From: Thermomonospora echinospora
Lineage (GTDB): Bacteria > Actinomycetota > Actinomycetes > Streptosporangiales > Streptosporangiaceae
Length of the DNA: 64,000 nt
Assembly (NCBI RefSeq): GCF_900108175.1
Contig: NZ_FNVO01000010.1
Span: 1 to 64,000, forward strand
Reading direction: 5' to 3'
Shown here one piece after another: positions 18,817 through 28,516 of this stretch (positions within the stretch are counted from its first letter, which is position 1; the number at the start of each line of letters is the position of its first letter). Under the pieces are notes generated by a model. The model made no database searches. It worked only from the letters and a program-made list of their open reading frames with translations, and was not told the origin of the DNA. A program made the translations under genes and the position numbers.

Positions 18817-20031
18817 TCAGCGCGGCTGGGTGTCGGTCCACTCGGTGACCGTGTACACCTCGTACGACGACACCTCGCCGGGGCGGTGGAAGCGGTCGGG
18901 CTGGTAGTCGACCGTCAGGCGGCGCGGCTTGCCGTCGTCCCCGGGAGGCAGGCGGCGCGACCCCTTCGGCGGGGTCGCCACGAGGTCCTGGACCGCCAGG
19001 AGGGTGCCGTTGGCGGGGTTGATGATCCACTGGCGGCGGTAGGTGCCGAGTTGCTTCGGGGCGCTGTAGATCCCGAGCGGGGTGGTGGTCTCCAGGGGCA
19101 GGGACACCACCGTTCCGGTGCGGCCCAGCGGGTCGGTGCCCTGCCCCTTGACCGTGACGCCGGGCAGCCCGGCCAGCATCTTGAACGCCGCCGCCCGTAC
19201 CCCCGGCGGAACGGGCTGGTTGGCCAGCAGGTCACCGGCCACATCGCTGAGCGCCCGGACCCGCTCCGCGCCGCGCAGGGAACGGATCGGCTCCCGCACG
19301 GGCCGCTGTGAGAAGTCCTTCGAGTAGGCGTGCCAGTTGCCCTTGAGGCCCAGCAGGGTCTTCTCCAGCGCCTTGGCGTCGGTGGGCAGCTCGGCGAGCT
19401 GTCGTACCGTCAGGCCGTGGAAGCTGTAGGCGTCCGGGGGCGAGGGCATCGGACTCCGGGGGCCGAGCGACTTCACGAACAGGGAGACCATCACCCCGTC
19501 GGGGTCCGGGGCGAGGATCTCATCGGGGGACCCGGCAGCCTGCCACCTGCGCCGGTCCTCGGCGGTCACCGGGCGGGCCGGCCGGTCGGTCATGAAGCTG
19601 TGGCTCTTGCCGTCGCGGTCCACCCATGTCTCGTACTCCCGGCTCGTGTCCACCTTGTAGTGGTCCGCGGCGGTCTTGCCGACCGCGTACACCTTCCCGG
19701 CCACCCGCTTGGTGTGCCAGTACCTGCCGGTCGGCGCCTTCTCCGCGTTCGTGGCGGCCACCAGCAGTGCGTTGCCGGTCAGGACGGTCGGGGAGGACGG
19801 GCCACCGGGCGGCCGCTCGTCCGAGGCCAGGGACACCACCGCCACGGCCGCCGCGGACACGGCCGCCGCGGTGGCCAGGCTCACCAGCGGCATCTTCAAC
19901 CGGCCGCGGCGGCGCGGGGCCTCGGCGGCGGGCCGGGCCGACCGCCAGTCGATCCGCTGGGCCAGCCGGTCCGGGGCCTCCTCGCGGGTCAGGGCGGTGC
20001 GCATCCCCCGCAGGGCGTCGATCTCATCCAT
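18817..20031 (-). CDS. CU044_5270-type membrane protein paired with an ECF sigma factor
   Basis: A 404-residue protein with a cytoplasmic N-terminus (MDEIDALRGMRTALTREEAP), one transmembrane helix at about 48-70 (PLVSLATAAAVSAAAVAVVS) and a large external domain with ATNAEKAP, RYWHTKRVAG and a C-terminal VSSYEVYTVTEWTDT. This is the layout of actinomycete CU044_5270 proteins, which sit behind ECF sigma genes and probably act as sigma-associated regulators. Its ATG overlaps the sigma gene's stop by eight bases, so expression is coupled. An anti-sigma role is inference. Confidence 0.8.
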   Translation of the reverse strand: MDEIDALRGMRTALTREEAPDRLAQRIDWRSARPAAEAPRRRGRLKMPLVSLATAAAVSAAAVAVVSLASDERPPGGPSSPTVLTGNALLVAATNAEKAPTGRYWHTKRVAGKVYAVGKTAADHYKVDTSREYETWVDRDGKSHSFMTDRPARPVTAEDRRRWQAAGSPDEILAPDPDGVMVSLFVKSLGPRSPMPSPPDAYSFHGLTVRQLAELPTDAKALEKTLLGLKGNWHAYSKDFSQRPVREPIRSLRGAERVRALSDVAGDLLANQPVPPGVRAAAFKMLAGLPGVTVKGQGTDPLGRTGTVVSLPLETTTPLGIYSAPKQLGTYRRQWIINPANGTLLAVQDLVATPPKGSRRLPPGDDGKPRRLTVDYQPDRFHRPGEVSSYEVYTVTEWTDTQPR

Positions 20032-20608
20032 CGTTGGTCTCCTCGGGAAGGGCCTTGCGGAGCTTGGCTCGGGCCCGGTGGATCTTGGCTTTCACGGTGC
20101 CGAGGGGCAGGTCCAGGGCCACCGCGATCTCGGCGTACGACAGATCGGCCCACGCCAGCAGCAGGACCGCGTTGCGGTCCTGCGCCTTCAGGCCGGCGAG
20201 GGCCTTGGCCAGGTGGGGTCCGAGCGCGGTGGCCGCCGCGCGGGCGCTGGCCAACTCGGCGACGCCGTCCACGGCGGGGTCCACCCCGGTCCGGGCGAAC
20301 GCCCGGTACATGCGGCTCTCCTGCCGGTGGTGCCTGGCGATGACCTTGCTCGCGATGCCCCACAGCCACGCGCCGAACGCCGCTCGTCCGTCGAACCGCG
20401 CCCGTTGCCGGAACGCGGTCGCGAACGTCTCGGCCACCACGTCGTCCGCCAGGGCAGGCCCCAGCCGCCGCTGCACATAGGCGTGCAGCCGTGGCGAGTG
20501 GCGGCGGAACAGTTCCCCGAACGCCTCAGGCTCCTCCAGAGAGGCGGCGACGATGGCTTCGTCGTCGAGCTGCCCCGGGGGACGGCTCACCGCTCTCGCC
20601 GGAGCCAT
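20024..20608 (-). CDS. ECF RNA polymerase sigma factor
   Basis: A 194-residue ECF sigma factor. Region 2: FGELFRRHSPRLHAYVQRRL and LADDVVAETFATAFRQRARF; region 4: LKAQDRNAVLLLAWADLSYAEIAVAL, with recognition helix LGTVKAKIHRARAKL. Start chosen at ATG 20608, 10 bases after AAAGGA; the frame is open to 20731. It is coupled to the CU044_5270-type gene. Divergent from it lies the small gene at 20928, with the leader element copy 2 in between, so one promoter region may serve both ways. Confidence 0.9.
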   Translation of the reverse strand: MAPARAVSRPPGQLDDEAIVAASLEEPEAFGELFRRHSPRLHAYVQRRLGPALADDVVAETFATAFRQRARFDGRAAFGAWLWGIASKVIARHHRQESRMYRAFARTGVDPAVDGVAELASARAAATALGPHLAKALAGLKAQDRNAVLLLAWADLSYAEIAVALDLPLGTVKAKIHRARAKLRKALPEETNDG

Positions 20609-20819
20609 GGACCGGTACGTCCTTTCATGGGTGTCTCCTCGATCTCCGAATGCCGACACCCCCTCTATCCCGACCCCCACCGGCCGGTTGCGTCCGTCCG
20701 GGACGACGGCCCCGGGGCCTCCGCCCGGCACCGCACCGCATCGGCCGGACGGGCCGGCCGGCGGTCCGCGTGTACGCGCGTCCGCGCAGGACCGGAGTCC
20801 ACCGCGATCCAGGCTGTGT

Positions 20820-20895
20820 GACCTGGATCACTTTTCCGTCTTTTGGTCACGCGACGTGTGGGTTTGGGTCCATGGTGTCTCCGCGGTGAGTGCCG
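20820..20895 (+). promoter_or_regulatory. Duplicated leader element, copy 2
   Basis: Matches 17710-17785 at 63 of 76 positions. Here it stands 33 bases before the ATG of the small gene at 20928, and it is inside the divergent gap in front of the ECF sigma gene. The repetition of a regulatory-type, non-coding segment on both sides of a sigma locus suggests that both are targets of that sigma factor, which is inference. Confidence 0.65.
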
Positions 20896-20927
20896 CTCGG
20901 TCGACGCCGGGAGAGTCCGAGGTTGGA

Positions 20928-21101
20928 ATGCGCAGACGGCTGGTTCGCTGGGTGATCGTGGCCGCCCTGATCGTCGTGGCGGGGGCGCTGCCGGTCGGCG
21001 GCCCACAGCGGATGGAGCTCCGGGACGTGCCGGAGGCGCTGTCGTTCTTCATGAAGGCCAGGCCCGGCGGGTCCGAGGCGGCGGCCGACCGGCGTTCCTG
21101 A
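20928..21101 (+). CDS. Small secreted or membrane-anchored peptide
   Basis: A 57-residue product: MRRRLVRW, then a hydrophobic stretch VIVAALIVVAGALPVGG, then a short polar tail with RDVPEALSFFMKARP. This reads as a signal peptide or single anchor with a tail of about 30 residues. A GAGTCCGAGG stretch lies just before the ATG. Family not recognised. It sits directly behind leader copy 2 and next to an ECF sigma gene, so a small envelope-stress product is a reasonable guess. Confidence 0.5.
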   Translation: MRRRLVRWVIVAALIVVAGALPVGGPQRMELRDVPEALSFFMKARPGGSEAAADRRS

Positions 21102-21147
21102 CGCCGTCCGGGCCGTCGCACGGGTCCGGCGCGGTGAGGATGAGGGG

Positions 21148-21594
21148 ATGGACGCTCTCGCCGGCGATGACCGGCCGCCTGGCCCCGCCGACCCCGCGGG
21201 TGCGACCCGCTGTGAGCCGGACGGGCTGTTCGTCTACGGGACGCTGCGGTTCCCCGAGGTTCTCCAAGCGCTGCTGGGACGGGTGCCGGAGCTGGAGCCC
21301 GCCAGGGCCGTGGGGTGGCGCGTCAAGGCGCTGCCCGGTGTGGTGTATCCCGGGCTGGTCGCCGACCCGGGCGGCGTGGCGGACGGGTTGCTGATGACGG
21401 GCCTGTCCGAGGCCGAGCGCCGGCTGCTCGACGCCTATGAGGGCGAGTCGTACGAGCCCCGCCGGATGGCGCTGGACGACGGGCGGCGGGCCTGGACGTA
21501 CGTGTGGAAGGGCCGCACCGAGCCGGACGACTGGAATCCCGCCCGTTTCGCCGAACGTGATCTGCCGGCCTACCTGGACCAGTGGCGTCCCTGA
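21148..21594 (+). CDS. Gamma-glutamylcyclotransferase-family (AIG2-like) protein
   Basis: A 148-residue GGCT-fold protein. After a 25-residue leader comes FVYGTLRFPEVLQALLG, the glycine loop that holds the substrate, then VVYPGLVADPGG and YEGESYEPRRMAL with the expected catalytic glutamate. The C-terminal RTEPDDWNPARFAERDLPAY is usual for this bacterial branch. Members cleave gamma-glutamyl amines or glutathione-like compounds; the natural substrate is unknown. It is a single gene with a GATGAGG-type ribosome site. Confidence 0.8.
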   Translation: MDALAGDDRPPGPADPAGATRCEPDGLFVYGTLRFPEVLQALLGRVPELEPARAVGWRVKALPGVVYPGLVADPGGVADGLLMTGLSEAERRLLDAYEGESYEPRRMALDDGRRAWTYVWKGRTEPDDWNPARFAERDLPAYLDQWRP

Positions 21595-21782
21595 CACGAG
21601 CTTCACGGGCAGGCCCGCCCCGGCCGGGGCGGCGGTGGTGAAGAGCGGGGCGGAATGATCCCCGCGCAGAGTGGAACACCCCGTGGACGGACGGGCGCGG
21701 CCTGATCCGGACGGGGCGTCAGGGCGTTGCCGGGGAACCGCAGACGTGATCATTGGATCTGAGTGCCGTCGGCGGGGGAGGG

Positions 21783-21820
21783 GTTCACCCGCTGTTCATG
21801 CGGCCTGGGCATTTGTTCAT
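21783..21820 (+). promoter_or_regulatory. PHO-box-like direct repeats upstream of ppk
   Basis: GTTCACCCGCT at 21783 and GTTCATGCGGC at 21794 are adjacent 11-bp units, and GTTCAT returns at 21815, close to the same helical phase. This matches the actinomycete PhoP box, built from 11-bp repeats beginning GTTCA. Placed 12-49 bases before the ppk start codon, it predicts control by phosphate starvation through PhoR-PhoP, as reported for Streptomyces ppk. Confidence 0.7.
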
Positions 21821-21831
21821 AAAGGGCGGGG

Positions 21832-23946
21832 ATGATGATGGGCATGAGTGTCAATCCGGGACATATCCCCTCGCGAGGTGACGCCCTGCCGGACAACCGC
21901 TACCTCGACCGGGAGGAGAGCTGGCTCCGGTTCAACCAGCGTGTCCTGGAGCTGGCGGAGGATCCGTCGCTGCCGTTGCTGGAGCGGGTGCGCTTCCTGG
22001 CGATCTTCGCCAGCAACCTCGACGAGTTCTTCATGGTGCGGGTGGCCGGGCTGACCCGCCGGATGGCCACCGGGCTGGCCGTGCAGTCGGCCAGCGGACG
22101 GCGGCCCCGCGAGGTGCTGGAGCGCACCTCGGCGGTGGCGCGCGAGCTGATGCTGCGGCACGCCGACGTGTTCCGCGACCAGATCTGCCCGGCGCTGGCC
22201 AAGGAGGACATCGAGATCCTGCGCTGGGACGAGCTGTCGCAGACCGAGCAGGAGCGGCTGCACCGGATGTTCCGGGACCGGATCTACCCGGTGCTCACCC
22301 CGCTGGCGGTCGACTCCGCGCACCCGTTCCCCTACATCAGCGGGCAGTCGCTGAACCTGGCGGTGGTCGTCCGGGACCCCGAGAGCGAGGCGACGATGTT
22401 CGCCCGGGTCAAGGTGCCGCCGGTGCTGCCCCGCTTCATCGAGGCGTCCGCCGACCGGTTCACCCCGCTGGAGGACGTGATCGCCGCGCACCTCGGCCAG
22501 TTGTTCACCGGCATGGAGGTGGTCGAGCACCACGCGTTCCGGGTGACCCGCAACCAGGACCTGGAGATCGACGAGGACATCAGCGAGGGGCTGCTGCAGG
22601 CGCTGGAACGCGAACTGCTGCGCCGCCGGTTCGGCCCGGTGGTGCGGCTGGAGGTGGAGGAGTCCATCTCCCCCGAGGTGCTGGAGATGCTCACCGTCGA
22701 GCTGGGCATCAAGGACCGGCAGATCTACAAGGTGCCCGGCCCGCTGGACCTGGCCGGGCTGCACGCCATCGCCGACCTGGACCGGCCGGAGCTGAAGTAC
22801 CCCCCGTTCGTGCCGTCCAAGCAGGCGCTGCCGATCGACGCGGACCTGTTCGCCGCGATCCGCGAGCGCGACGTGCTGGTCCACCATCCCTACGACTCGT
22901 TCACCACCACCGTGCAGCGGCTCATCGAGGAGGCCGCGGCCGACCCGCAGGTGCTGGCGATCAAGCAGACCCTCTACCGCACCAGCGGGGACTCCCCGAT
23001 CGTGGACGCGCTGATCGGCGCGGCCGAGGCGGGTAAGCAGGTTGTGGTGGTGGTCGAGCTGAAGGCCCGCTTCGACGAGCGCGCCAACATCGAGTGGGCG
23101 CGCAAGCTGGAGCAGGCCGGCTGCCACGTGGTGTACGGGTTCGTGGGGCTCAAGACGCACTGCAAGCTGTCGCTGGTGGTGCGGCAGGAGTCCGACGGGA
23201 CGCTGCGCCGCTACTGCCACGTCGGCACCGGCAACTACCACCCCAAGACCGCCCGCCAGTACGAGGACCTCGGGGTGCTGACCGCCGCGCCGGACGTCGG
23301 CGAGGACGTCAGCACGCTGTTCAACCACCTGACCGGCTACTCCCGGCAGAACTCCTACCACCGGTTGCTGGTGGCGCCGCACAGCCTGCGCTCGGGGCTG
23401 GTGGAACGGATCGAGCGGGAGATCGACCACCATCGGGCCGGCCGTCCCGCCCGCATCCGGATGAAGTGCAACGGGCTGGTCGACGAGGTGCTCATCGATG
23501 CGCTGTACCGGGCGTCGCGGGAGGGCGTGCCGGCGGACATCTGGGTGCGCGGCATCTGCGCGCTGCGGCCGGGCATCCCGGATCTGTCGGAGAACATCCG
23601 GGTCCGCAGCGTGCTGGGCCGGTTCCTGGAACACTCGCGGATCTTCGCATTCGAGGCGGGTGGCGATCCGGAGGTCTGGCTGGGCAGCGCCGACCTGATG
23701 CACCGCAACCTCGACCGCCGGGTGGAGGCGCTGGTGCGGGTCAGTGACCGGGCGCACCGCAACGAGCTGGTCCGGCTGCTGGACCTGGCGATGGACGACG
23801 GCACCGCGAGCTGGTGGCTGGACGGCGACGGCGAGTGGACCCGGCACCAGTACGCCGGGACGCCGGGCGACGACGAGGCCGAGCCGCTGCTCGACATCCA
23901 GCGGCACCTGATGAGGACCAGACGCTGGAGGACGGTGGATGGCTGA
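21832..23946 (+). CDS. ppk1: Polyphosphate kinase 1
   Basis: A 704-residue enzyme that polymerises the gamma phosphate of ATP into polyphosphate, and works in reverse. Landmarks: N-terminal [80 protein letters not shown] and [20 protein letters not shown], where the histidine of CHVGTGNYH is the autophosphorylated one. The last part has [23 protein letters not shown] ribosome site precedes the ATG; the start may be the fifth codon. Overlaps mutT1 by eight bases. Confidence 0.95.
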   Translation: MMMGMSVNPGHIPSRGDALPDNRYLDREESWLRFNQRVLELAEDPSLPLLERVRFLAIFASNLDEFFMVRVAGLTRRMATGLAVQSASGRRPREVLERTSAVARELMLRHADVFRDQICPALAKEDIEILRWDELSQTEQERLHRMFRDRIYPVLTPLAVDSAHPFPYISGQSLNLAVVVRDPESEATMFARVKVPPVLPRFIEASADRFTPLEDVIAAHLGQLFTGMEVVEHHAFRVTRNQDLEIDEDISEGLLQALERELLRRRFGPVVRLEVEESISPEVLEMLTVELGIKDRQIYKVPGPLDLAGLHAIADLDRPELKYPPFVPSKQALPIDADLFAAIRERDVLVHHPYDSFTTTVQRLIEEAAADPQVLAIKQTLYRTSGDSPIVDALIGAAEAGKQVVVVVELKARFDERANIEWARKLEQAGCHVVYGFVGLKTHCKLSLVVRQESDGTLRRYCHVGTGNYHPKTARQYEDLGVLTAAPDVGEDVSTLFNHLTGYSRQNSYHRLLVAPHSLRSGLVERIEREIDHHRAGRPARIRMKCNGLVDEVLIDALYRASREGVPADIWVRGICALRPGIPDLSENIRVRSVLGRFLEHSRIFAFEAGGDPEVWLGSADLMHRNLDRRVEALVRVSDRAHRNELVRLLDLAMDDGTASWWLDGDGEWTRHQYAGTPGDDEAEPLLDIQRHLMRTRRWRTVDG

Positions 23947-24856
23947 GACGGTGCCCGAGGGCGCGCTGATCCGTGCGGCCGGGGTCGTGCTGTGGCGCGG
24001 CGGCCCGGACGGGCCGCGGGTCGCGCTGGTCCACCGGCCCAAGTACGACGACTGGTCGTTCCCCAAGGGCAAGCTCGACAAGGGCGAGCACGTGCTGGCC
24101 GCCGCGCTGCGCGAGGCCGAGGAGGAGACCGGCCTGACGGTACGGCTGGGCCGCCGCCTGCCCACGACCACCTACATGAAGAGCGGCCGGCCCAAGCGGG
24201 TCGACTACTGGAGCGCCACGGCCATCGGTGCCGGGAGGCCCTTCGTCCCCAACCACGAGGTGGACCGCCTGGAGTGGCTGCCGGTGGACGATGCCGCCCG
24301 GCTGCTGACCTACGAGCGGGACGTGGACCTGCTGCACGAGTTCGCTGCCGGGCCGGCGGTGACCCGTCCCGTGGTGATCCTGCGGCACGCCTCGGCGGGG
24401 GACAAACGCCACTGGCGCGACGACGACGCCCTGCGCCCGCTGGACGAGCACGGCCGCTGCGAGGCCCGGCTGCTGGCCGACCTGCTGGGGGCGTTCGGCC
24501 CCCTCCGCCCGGTCAGCTCGGCCACCGCCCGCTGCGTGGAGACCCTGCTCCCCTACACACTGGCGAACGGCGCCGAGGCGACCACCGCCCCGGCGTTCAC
24601 CATCGGCCGCCCTCCTGAGCAGGCCCGCAGGAAACTGGACGAGCTCATCGACGAGGGCGTCCCGTTCCTGGTATGCACTCACGGCGAGATCGTCGCCGAT
24701 CTCGTCACCGAGCTGTGCCGCAGACTCGGCGAGAAGGCCCCCGACGATCCCTCTCTCCGCAAGGGCAGCTTCTGGGTGGCCCACCTGTCCACAGACCCGC
24801 ACGGCCACCCCACCGGCATCGCCGCCCTGGAACGCCACTCCACCCACCCGCGTTAG
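23939..24856 (+). CDS. mutT1: MutT1-type Nudix hydrolase with histidine phosphatase domain
   Basis: A 305-residue fusion. The N-terminal Nudix domain (about 10-140) has [20 protein letters not shown] and EAEEETGL, the complete box. The C-terminal part (about 145-300) is a histidine-phosphatase fold with LRHASAG and later [13 protein letters not shown]. In mycobacteria MutT1 (Rv2985), next to ppk1 (Rv2984), hydrolyses 8-oxo-GTP and diadenosine polyphosphates; gene order is the same here. The ATG lies inside the end of ppk1, so the two are coupled. Confidence 0.9.
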   Translation: MAETVPEGALIRAAGVVLWRGGPDGPRVALVHRPKYDDWSFPKGKLDKGEHVLAAALREAEEETGLTVRLGRRLPTTTYMKSGRPKRVDYWSATAIGAGRPFVPNHEVDRLEWLPVDDAARLLTYERDVDLLHEFAAGPAVTRPVVILRHASAGDKRHWRDDDALRPLDEHGRCEARLLADLLGAFGPLRPVSSATARCVETLLPYTLANGAEATTAPAFTIGRPPEQARRKLDELIDEGVPFLVCTHGEIVADLVTELCRRLGEKAPDDPSLRKGSFWVAHLSTDPHGHPTGIAALERHSTHPR

Positions 24857-24937
24857 TCGCCTGCCCTGTGAGGCGGGCGGCGCGCTACCGTCATCGGCGG
24901 CCTTGGCCCTGCCGGAGCCGCACACCGCGACCGGCGG

Positions 24938-26536
24938 TCAGAAGGATGGGGGCTTGGTCTTCTTCCAGGTGTCTTCGACCTGGGAGAGGGAGGCGTGGGC
25001 TTCGGAGCGTTCGATGCCGTAGAGGGCGCCCAGGACGAACGCCTCGGCCGGGGTGGTGGTGCGGTTGGCGGAGGCGGCCTTCAGGTGCTCCATGGCGATG
25101 ACGCCGTCCTGGTAGCCGCCGAGGACCTCCTGGAGGCTCTTGGCGTGGCCTGCGGTCCGGTCGGCGGCGTCGGCGAGTTTCGCCAGGTCGCGGGAGTCCT
25201 TGCCGCCGGTCTGCCGGGCGAGGTCGCGCAGGGCGTCGGCGGCCAGGTCCGCCGCGTAGCGGGCGCGCTTGGCGGCCTTGCGGGTGTCGTGCCGGGCCTC
25301 CTCGGCGTCCTCGGCGGTGGAGATGGCCTCGTACTTTCTGGTGAGGCGCTTCCACTGGCGGGTGACCAGGCGGGGCAGCTCCTTGGTGGCGTCCTTGCCG
25401 GCCCGTTCGGTCAGCGGCGGGTCGGTCACCAGGGTGTCCAGGGCGTTCAGCAGGGCGAAGTAACGCGGCTCCTTGAGGGTGACGTTGAGCCTGCGGTACG
25501 CCGACTTCTCCTCCCTGGCCAGGGACTCCAGCCACGACTGGGAGGCGGCGGGCTCCAGGCCGTACGGCTGGTCCAGGCGGTCGGTGAAGCGCATCCGCAG
25601 CACCTCCAGGTCGCGGACCTCGCCGAGGGCGTCGGCCAGCCACTTCAGCTCCGGCTCCAGCGGGGCGATGCGTCCGGCGTCCAGGAGGGGTGCGTAGCTC
25701 TTGAGGGCGCTGCGGATCCGGCGGACGGAGACCCGCATCTTGTGCACCGCGTCATGCTCGGCCAGCCGGGCCTTCGGGTCGAACTTCAGCACCGCGTCCA
25801 CCTGCGCGGACAGATAACCGATCACGGCGGCCCCGGCGGAGCCCGCGGGCAGCTCGGGGGCGGCCCGGTGGCCGTTGAACGGGGCCGTCATGACGGGCTC
25901 CAGCACGCGGCCCAGCTTGGAGGAGCTGCTCGCCTTGCGGGCGCCGGCCTTGCGCAGCCGCTTGCCGGCGGCCTTCAGCAACTCGGGGGTGCCGGCGGGG
26001 CCCAGCTCGACCTCGATCTCCCGCCAGGCGCTGATCGGCGCGGTGCCGTTGCCGGCGGGCTGCTCCCCGTCCCCGGCGACCACCGGGTCGATCACCCGGC
26101 CGATCACCGCGTCGTCGGCGACCTCGGCGAGCACCTCCCCCTGGGCGTCCAGCAGCCGCGTCACCGTACGGCTGGTCTCCAGAGTGGCCACCGGCCGCAG
26201 CTCGGCGCCCCGGGTGTACGCGGCGACCAGGCCGGACAGCCGGGCCGGGACGACCTGGGGGCGGCCCAGCGGGGCCCGCAGCTCGTTCTTGGCGTCGGGG
26301 CCCACCGGCATCTTCAGGTGCCAGCCGGCGTCCTCCCCGCCGCGGCGGCGGCGCAGGGTGATGCCGCGCGTGGCCAGCCGGTGATCGGCGGTGTCGAAGT
26401 AGTTCGCCACGAGCAGGTACGAGCGGCGCTCGCTCACGGACGCGACTCCGGGCAGTCCCGACAGGTCGGGCAGCGTGAAGTCGTGCTCGGCGTCGTACTT
26501 GCGCTCGATCTCCATTTGGCTCTTCGGTTCGGCCAC
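24938..26536 (-). CDS. CYTH-CHAD polyphosphate-associated protein
   Basis: A 532-residue protein. The N-terminal CYTH domain opens with MEIERKYD and has the alternating charged strands that bind triphosphates (ITLRRRRGG, WHLKMPVG, EIEVELG). From about residue 240 to 530 runs the helical CHAD domain with conserved histidines (AVHKMRVSVRRIRSALKSY, HDTRKAAKRARYA). CHAD domains bind polyphosphate. GTG 26536 has GAGGAG six bases before it; an ATG at 26515 is possible. It converges on mutT1 and fits the polyphosphate locus. Confidence 0.9.
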   Translation of the reverse strand: MAEPKSQMEIERKYDAEHDFTLPDLSGLPGVASVSERRSYLLVANYFDTADHRLATRGITLRRRRGGEDAGWHLKMPVGPDAKNELRAPLGRPQVVPARLSGLVAAYTRGAELRPVATLETSRTVTRLLDAQGEVLAEVADDAVIGRVIDPVVAGDGEQPAGNGTAPISAWREIEVELGPAGTPELLKAAGKRLRKAGARKASSSSKLGRVLEPVMTAPFNGHRAAPELPAGSAGAAVIGYLSAQVDAVLKFDPKARLAEHDAVHKMRVSVRRIRSALKSYAPLLDAGRIAPLEPELKWLADALGEVRDLEVLRMRFTDRLDQPYGLEPAASQSWLESLAREEKSAYRRLNVTLKEPRYFALLNALDTLVTDPPLTERAGKDATKELPRLVTRQWKRLTRKYEAISTAEDAEEARHDTRKAAKRARYAADLAADALRDLARQTGGKDSRDLAKLADAADRTAGHAKSLQEVLGGYQDGVIAMEHLKAASANRTTTPAEAFVLGALYGIERSEAHASLSQVEDTWKKTKPPSF

Positions 26537-26808
26537 GCGTGCTCCTCGGTGGTCGGCCTCCTGGTGGCGGGGGTGAACCAGGGGGAACGATCGAATGTCC
26601 AGCATTACACGCCAAGGTGAACAAACCACGAGGCCACGGCGTCCGGGCAAACCCGGACGTCCCGGCCGGTCCGTCACAGCTCGCTCGTACCCGAGAACGA
26701 AAGGTCCATGATGAGGTAGGCGTGTCCGGTGACGAGTCCGAAGAGGAGAGCCGTGCGGTCCCTGACCATTGAACGGCCGGCACCGGCGCCGCCGGGCGTG
26801 GGGTGCGG

Positions 26809-27765
26809 ATGAGTCTTGTACCCGACTCGGCGGTGCTGGAGCAGTGGTGGCAGCGGTACCGCGGGGAGTTGACCGGCTACTGCTACCGGATGCTGGGTTC
26901 GGCGTTCGACGCGGACGACGCCGTTCAGGAGACCCTGGTACGCGCCTGGCGGAGTCTCGACCGCTTCGACGAGGCGCGAGGGAAGCCGCGTTCCTGGCTG
27001 TACGCCATCGCGACGAACATCTGCCTCGACATGCTGCGCGGCGCCGAACGGCGGGCCCGCGCCGTGGACCTCGGTCCCGCCTCCCGGCCCGGCGAGGCCC
27101 TGGGCAGGCCGCTGCCGGAGGAACGGTGGGTACTGCCGGTCCCGGACGGCAGGCTGGACCCGGCCGAAGTGGTGGCGGCGCGCGAGACGATCCGGCTGGC
27201 GTTCGTGGCCGCGCTCCAGCACCTGCCGCCCCGCCAGCGTGCGGTGCTGATCCTGCGGGACGTGCTGCGCTGGAAGTCCGCCGAGGTCGCCGGGCTGCTC
27301 GGCGGCACCGTCGCGGCCGTCGACAGCGCCCTGCAACGCGCCCGGACCACCCTGCGGGCCCCCGGGCCGGCCGATCCGCTGGACGAGGCGGGGCGGCGGC
27401 TGCTGGACGGCTACTGCGACGCCTTCGAACGTCATGACGTCGACCGGCTGGTCTCGCTGCTGCACGAGGACGCCACGATGTCGATGCCCCCGTTCGCCTG
27501 GTGGCTGCGGGGCCGCGAGGACATCCGCCGGGCGCTGCTCGCCCCGGCCGCGGGATGTCTCGGCTCGCGTCTGGTGCGGGTCGCCGCGAACGGCTCACCG
27601 GCCTTCGCCCAGTACGTCCCCACCGGGCCGGGCGGTGCGTTCGAGCCGAGGGCGCTGGTACTGGTGGACGTGCGGGCCGGGCGCATCGCCGCAACGACCT
27701 CGTTTCTGAACACCGACCGCCTGTTCCCGCTGTTCGGCCTGCCGCCGTCCCTCGGCGGCCCCTGA
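26809..27765 (+). CDS. ECF sigma factor with SnoaL-like C-terminal domain
   Basis: A 318-residue sigma factor of the SigG/SigJ-like type. Region 2: YRGELTGYCYRMLGSAFDAD and DAVQETLVRAWRSLDRF; region 4: LQHLPPRQRAVLILRDVLRW, with helix AAVDSALQRARTTL. The C-terminal 120 residues form a SnoaL-like domain (LDGYCDAFERHDVDRLVSLL, MSMPPFAWWLRGREDI). In this group that domain replaces a separate anti-sigma factor and tunes activity. GTG 26803 in frame is an alternative start. The 270 bases before it have no other gene. Confidence 0.85.
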   Translation: MSLVPDSAVLEQWWQRYRGELTGYCYRMLGSAFDADDAVQETLVRAWRSLDRFDEARGKPRSWLYAIATNICLDMLRGAERRARAVDLGPASRPGEALGRPLPEERWVLPVPDGRLDPAEVVAARETIRLAFVAALQHLPPRQRAVLILRDVLRWKSAEVAGLLGGTVAAVDSALQRARTTLRAPGPADPLDEAGRRLLDGYCDAFERHDVDRLVSLLHEDATMSMPPFAWWLRGREDIRRALLAPAAGCLGSRLVRVAANGSPAFAQYVPTGPGGAFEPRALVLVDVRAGRIAATTSFLNTDRLFPLFGLPPSLGGP

Positions 27766-27975
27766 ATCCGAAGCCCGGCCCGCACACGGTGAGAGGTGGC
27801 GGGGCTTGCGGGGAAGGCCGCAGGTGACGGTGGTGAGGCCGGAGCCCGCAAGTCGGTTCCGCGTGGCTCGGCGGTCAGTGCCGTCCGGCGGGGAATCCGT
27901 CGCCGACCGATGAGTTTCCGAGCGCCGCGTCGTAGGGGAGGTGAACGTGACCGCACGACTGTGGGGAGATCGCAG

Positions 27976-28479
27976 ATGCGCAGTGAACCGAGGATCGAAG
28001 AACGCGCCGCCCGGCCGTACGCCGCCATCCCGATCAAGGCTCCGATGAGGGAGTGGGATCGGGTCAACGCCCTGGTCCCGGAGGTCTTCGGGTGGCTCGC
28101 CCGGCAGGGGATCGCCCCTGCCGGGCCGCTGTTCTACCGCTACTGGGTGATCGGCGACAGGGACGCCCCGTTCGAGGTGGAGGTGGGCGTCCCGGTGGCG
28201 GAGGCCGTCGAGGAGGACGGCCGGGTCATCGCGGGCTCGATCCCGGCCGGCCGCTACGCCACGCTGACGCACCACGGCCACCCGGACGGCCTGTTCGGCT
28301 CCATCACCGCGCTGCGGCGCTGGGCGGACGACCATGGCATCGCTTGGGACATCCGGCAGGAGGGCGACAGCGAGGTCTGGGGCGGCTGCTTCGAGTTCTA
28401 CCCGAACGACCCCGCCGTCGAGCCCGACATGGACCAGTGGTCCATCGAACTCGCCTACCGGGTGCGGGACTCGGGCTGA
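27976..28479 (+). CDS. GyrI-like small-molecule-binding domain protein
   Basis: A 167-residue protein with the GyrI/AraC-effector-binding fold: a first half with EPRIEERAARPYAAIPIKAP and a second with EVEVGVPVAEAVEED, ending in QWSIELAYRVR. This domain binds hydrophobic or cationic ligands and can inhibit gyrase in enterobacteria; in actinomycetes it often stands alone. ATG 27976 has a GGGGAG ribosome site. The 210 bases before it hold nothing clear. No operon partner. Confidence 0.75.
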   Translation: MRSEPRIEERAARPYAAIPIKAPMREWDRVNALVPEVFGWLARQGIAPAGPLFYRYWVIGDRDAPFEVEVGVPVAEAVEEDGRVIAGSIPAGRYATLTHHGHPDGLFGSITALRRWADDHGIAWDIRQEGDSEVWGGCFEFYPNDPAVEPDMDQWSIELAYRVRDSG

Positions 28480-28516
28480 GCCGCCCGGATGCGGCCGGCG
28501 GCCGACCGGATGCCGT

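Noticed and set aside
26537-27787. Very long N-terminal extension of the CYTH-CHAD frame, opposite the sigma gene
   Set aside because: The CYTH domain starts at the chosen GTG with a ribosome site; the upstream part is antisense to the sigma factor and has no domain character.
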